A stretch of 23,546 nt of DNA from a virus, in IMG/VR virus record IMGVR_UViG_3300031825_000392, positions 1 to 23,546 of that record. One strand, 5' to 3'. This document shows, in pieces, positions 21,275 through 23,546 of this stretch (position 1 is the stretch's first letter; every line of letters begins with the position of its first letter). Both the position numbers and the translations under genes were made by a program. Under the pieces are notes generated by a model. It saw nothing but the letters and a program-made list of their open reading frames with translations. It made no database searches and was not told the origin of the DNA.

Positions 21275-22276
21275 TCACGCCAGCGACCCGTCCACATCCG
21301 GGTCGTAGGCCCGCTTGTTGTGGCTGAGCACGCCTGCCGAGACATAGCTGTGCGCCTCCGCCACGGCGATCTTCGCGACCCAGGCCGATCCGTCCGGCGT
21401 CCCGATCGCGTCCATCCGCACCCAGGTGCCGTCGATCCGGAACCGGTGCTCCGCCGTCGCGCGGATCGTCGTGCCCTCGATCGTCGCGCGCAGCACCGGC
21501 ATCCAGGCAAGCTCGATCGCCTCGACCGGATAGTCTCCCCATTCGAGGCTGTCCTCATGCTGCGTCCGCACCAGCGTGCCGACCCTGAGCAGCCGCGCCG
21601 CGATCTCGCTGCCGTCGGCCAGCAGGATCGGCGTGTCGTCGGCGACGCAGAAGCCTCCGCCGCCGCCACCGCCGCCGATAGTGGGCGGTGGTGGCGGGGG
21701 CGGGGGCGGTGGCACCGGCGGCGGGGGTGGCGGGGGCGGCGGCGGGCCGGCGCGGGTGGCCCCGTCATGATCGGCGGTGAAGGCGCCGAACCCGGTCGAA
21801 TCCACGTCAACCGTGAAATGATGGTCGTCCGGCACCGCGATCACCCGCGCGATCCGGCCGTTCAGCTCGATCGTCCCGTCGATTCCGGAGAAATAGACCT
21901 GATCGCCCACCGCATAGCCATGATAGGCCGCCGCGATCCCCGTCGTCGCGCCGCGGGTGATCGCGTCGATCGTCAGCTTGTCCTCGATCACCATCCCGCC
22001 TAGCGCGGCGGGGCGCATATAGCCCTGGCCCATTTCGAGCGCATAGGTCTGGCTCAGCGAGAACTGGAAGGGCATCAGCCGCACCGGCGCGCTGTCGTCC
22101 TGCACCTCGGCGACGAGCCGCGTGCCGGGCCGCTTGGTCACCCCGCCATATTTGAGGATGATCACGTTGCGCGCCCGCTTCAGGCCGGTGGCATAGGCGG
22201 CGACATCGACTCGGCTGATCAGGTCCTCGGCCAGCTCGCCCTTGGAGAAATTGGGCTGTCCCGTGCGCAACGCCAT
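21275..22276 (-). CDS. Tail tubular protein B N-terminal part fused to a Hint (intein-like) domain
   Basis: This is a 333-residue protein. Residues 1-167 match the start of T7 gp12-like tail tube proteins (MALRTGQPNFSKGELAEDLI, RNVIILKYGGVTKRPGTR, FQFSLSQTYALEMGQGYMR, VDSTGFGAFT). The family sequence then stops. A linker of two Pro10 runs and Gly8 (178-208) leads to a Hint domain (210-320). Block A is CVADDTPILLADG with Cys210, block B is TAEHRFRI with His277, and the C-terminus is VLSHN with His319-Asn320, followed by Lys321 and 12 more residues. The domain is 111 residues with no endonuclease insert. Lys after Asn means canonical splicing is not expected; cleavage or ligation through Cys210 is possible. 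ATG 22276 overlaps the tail tube A stop (TGATG). Confidence 0.85.
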   Translation of the reverse strand: MALRTGQPNFSKGELAEDLISRVDVAAYATGLKRARNVIILKYGGVTKRPGTRLVAEVQDDSAPVRLMPFQFSLSQTYALEMGQGYMRPAALGGMVIEDKLTIDAITRGATTGIAAAYHGYAVGDQVYFSGIDGTIELNGRIARVIAVPDDHHFTVDVDSTGFGAFTADHDGATRAGPPPPPPPPPPVPPPPPPPPPPTIGGGGGGGGFCVADDTPILLADGSEIAARLLRVGTLVRTQHEDSLEWGDYPVEAIELAWMPVLRATIEGTTIRATAEHRFRIDGTWVRMDAIGTPDGSAWVAKIAVAEAHSYVSAGVLSHNKRAYDPDVDGSLA

Positions 22277-22932
22277 CAGCCGGCGCCCCCCATGCATGCC
22301 GTGCCCGCGCCGCGCGCGACCGCCACCTCGTCCGGCGCGCTCGTCGCGCGGTTGGGCTGGCGGTTGATATCGTCGGCGATCGCGCGCTGCGCCGCCACTT
22401 CGGCCTGCTGGAGCAACTGCCCCTTGGCCTCGCGGCTGTCGCGCAGCGGCACCGCCAGCCGCGCGGCGAGCGCATAGGCCAGCGCGTCGATGAACAGCCC
22501 CGGCATCGCTGCCTCCGCCACGTCGCGCGCGCTATATTCCAGGATGGCGTTCGCGACCTGGCTGAACAGCACGCCGTTCTCGATGATGAAGGGCTGGCCG
22601 CTGATCGGCGTCGCCGGGCCGGAGGCGGGGCTGCAGACGGGGGCGCCGGCCCAGCCGCCGGCGGGCGGCACCAGCCGCGCCGCGGTCGCCAGGTCGGCGG
22701 GTAGGGCATAGGCATGCGCCCATTCGCTGGCGCGCGGGTTGGCGGCGAGCTCGGCGAGCGGGGCGATCCGCGCGGCGAAGCTCCAGTCGAACCGCTCGAG
22801 CAGCAGTTTCAGGCAATGCGGATAATAGCGCCGGCACTCGGCGGCTTCGGTCGTCGCCTCGTCGATATCGACGATGGCGGGTGCCCGAAGCTCGCCCAGG
22901 GCAAGGTTGCAGACGGTGATGCTGATAGCCAT
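22276..22932 (-). CDS. Tail tubular protein A (T7 gp11-like)
   Basis: This 218-residue protein has the gp11 gatekeeper/adaptor pattern: MAISITVCNLALGELRAPAIVDIDEATTEA at the N-terminus, then CRRYYPHCLKLLLERFDWSFAARIAPLAEL and WAHAYALPADLATAARLVPP. The C-terminal third (LFIDALAYALAARLAVPLRDSREAKGQLLQQAEVAAQRAIADD) is helical. gp11 forms a ring under the portal that joins the tail nozzle. It starts at ATG 22932 with no clear Shine-Dalgarno, only 10 bases from the promoter-like element. It is coupled to the tail tube B N-terminal gene. Confidence 0.87.
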   Translation of the reverse strand: MAISITVCNLALGELRAPAIVDIDEATTEAAECRRYYPHCLKLLLERFDWSFAARIAPLAELAANPRASEWAHAYALPADLATAARLVPPAGGWAGAPVCSPASGPATPISGQPFIIENGVLFSQVANAILEYSARDVAEAAMPGLFIDALAYALAARLAVPLRDSREAKGQLLQQAEVAAQRAIADDINRQPNRATSAPDEVAVARGAGTACMGGAG

Positions 22933-22942
22933 GCGCCGGGAT

Positions 22943-22971
22943 TAGGCGCATTGCGGCCTGGTTTGAATCAA
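22943..22971 (-). promoter_or_regulatory. Bipartite promoter-like element upstream of tail tube A
   Basis: On the minus strand TTGATTCAA (22971-22963), a 15-base spacer and GCCTA (22947-22943) are followed 10 bases later by the ATG of the gp11-like gene. If transcription starts just after CCTA, the message would be nearly leaderless, which fits the absence of a ribosome binding site. Confidence 0.55.
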
Positions 22972-23546
22972 GCCCGGGGCTCGCACATCGCCGCGCCGCC
23001 CTCGCCCTCGGCCAGCACGCGCAACGGCCGCAGCGGCTGTCCGCTCGGGTCGATGCAGCCCCAGCGCCCGCCCGTATAATAATGATGCTCGCCATAGCGC
23101 CGTGGCCGGCAGCCGATGCACACCACGGCCCGGCCATGCTCGAACGGAAAGGCGCCGTCGAACTGTGCCGGGATCGCCAGTTCGAGGTCAGTGCCGATAT
23201 AGCCGATCCGCCCGCCGATCCGCGATCGCGCCAGCCCGTCCGAAAAGGCCTCGGCGCCATTGTCATAGGCCATCACCGGCGCGGTCCGCCCGTCGCGCCG
23301 CACATAATGCCACCCGCCTAGCCACACCGGGGCCAGGCCGGCCGGATCATAGTCGATCCGGTCCAGGATGCGCGGGTCGAGATGCGCGCGGCCGCGCCGG
23401 TCGATCCAGCCGCAGGCGCGGGCGCGCGTCATGTCCCCGCCCGGCACCGGGTAGCGGCACGCGACGGCTTTGCCCGTACGCGGCGGCGCGGCGGCGGGCA
23501 GCGCCATCGCCATGCCGGCAAGGATCAGTTGGGCAATCACCGGCAT
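22968..23546 (-). CDS. Secreted WG-repeat-like protein
   Basis: This is a 192-residue product. A hydrophobic N-terminus (MPVIAQLILAGMAMALPAAAPP) could be a signal peptide, which would place the mature protein in the periplasm or outside. The body has WG-repeat-like segments such as RIGYIGTDLELAIPAQFDGAFPFEHGRAVVCIG and WGCIDPSGQPLRPL, and several Cys residues (CGW, CIGC, GCID). WG-repeat proteins are beta-rich and mostly uncharacterised. It is on the phage strand but has no counterpart in the T7 late operon at this position (between capsid and gp11), so it is probably cargo. The ATG lies at the window edge; the gene appears complete. Confidence 0.65.
   Translation of the reverse strand: MPVIAQLILAGMAMALPAAAPPRTGKAVACRYPVPGGDMTRARACGWIDRRGRAHLDPRILDRIDYDPAGLAPVWLGGWHYVRRDGRTAPVMAYDNGAEAFSDGLARSRIGGRIGYIGTDLELAIPAQFDGAFPFEHGRAVVCIGCRPRRYGEHHYYTGGRWGCIDPSGQPLRPLRVLAEGEGGAAMCEPRA

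Noticed and set aside
21650-21750. Long G/C homopolymer-like tract as an assembly artefact or frameshift site
   Set aside because: The frame stays open through the tract and a well-formed Hint domain follows, so it is read as a real Pro/Gly linker, though slippage here is possible.
1-23546. tRNA genes, integrase, transposase or attachment-site repeats
   Set aside because: I looked for these to define prophage ends and saw none that I could support within the window.

Overview
The window looks like a high-GC alphaproteobacterial chromosome, most likely Sphingomonadaceae. That is inferred from base composition and protein flavour; there is no rRNA to confirm it. Its backbone is the late (virion and lysis) half of a T7-like, short-tailed prophage, read on the minus strand from right to left. 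The order is gp11-like tail tube A, gp12-like tail tube B (in two pieces), gp13-like, gp14-like, a large internal virion/ejection protein, the tail fibre, a small coiled-coil membrane protein, GH108 endolysin, holin, and overlapping Rz/Rz1 spanins. Several junctions in this operon are TGATG or ATGA stop/start overlaps. Terminase, portal, capsid, integrase and RNA polymerase genes are not in the window, so the prophage (or a domesticated remnant) must extend beyond the right edge.

The backbone is broken by cargo blocks, mostly on the opposite strand. (1) 20459-21252 holds mntP, a manganese exporter, with its own promoter-like sequence and a yybP-ykoY (Mn2+) riboswitch. It lies between the two halves of the tail tube B gene. 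The N-terminal half ends in a poly-Pro/poly-Gly linker and a Hint (intein-like) domain. (2) 12075-17492 holds a tight operon of a membrane protein, a DyP-type peroxidase, an atypical cytochrome P450 and glutaminase, placed between gp14 and the ejection protein. (3) 1437-4941, next to the lysis cassette, holds two membrane O-acyltransferases and a methyltransferase. Part of it is clearly lower in GC, a typical lysogenic-conversion setting. (4) At the right edge a secreted WG-repeat-like protein sits upstream of gp11. The leftmost 1.4 kb carries a hypothetical protein, a small membrane protein and a RadC-like JAB protein. It may be prophage accessory DNA or host chromosome.

Three points deserve attention. 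The ejection protein ends in a caspase-like (clan CD) domain with an HG...SC signature. The tail fibre ends in an SGNH-type esterase domain after about eleven 10-residue repeats, so the prophage may pair receptor de-acylation with host surface acylation. A bipartite element, TCGATTCAA-N15-(C/G)CCTA on the minus strand, precedes three phage genes with identical spacing, and a half-matching fourth copy precedes the C-terminal tail tube B fragment. It is probably a late promoter and carries a GANTC (CcrM-type) site.
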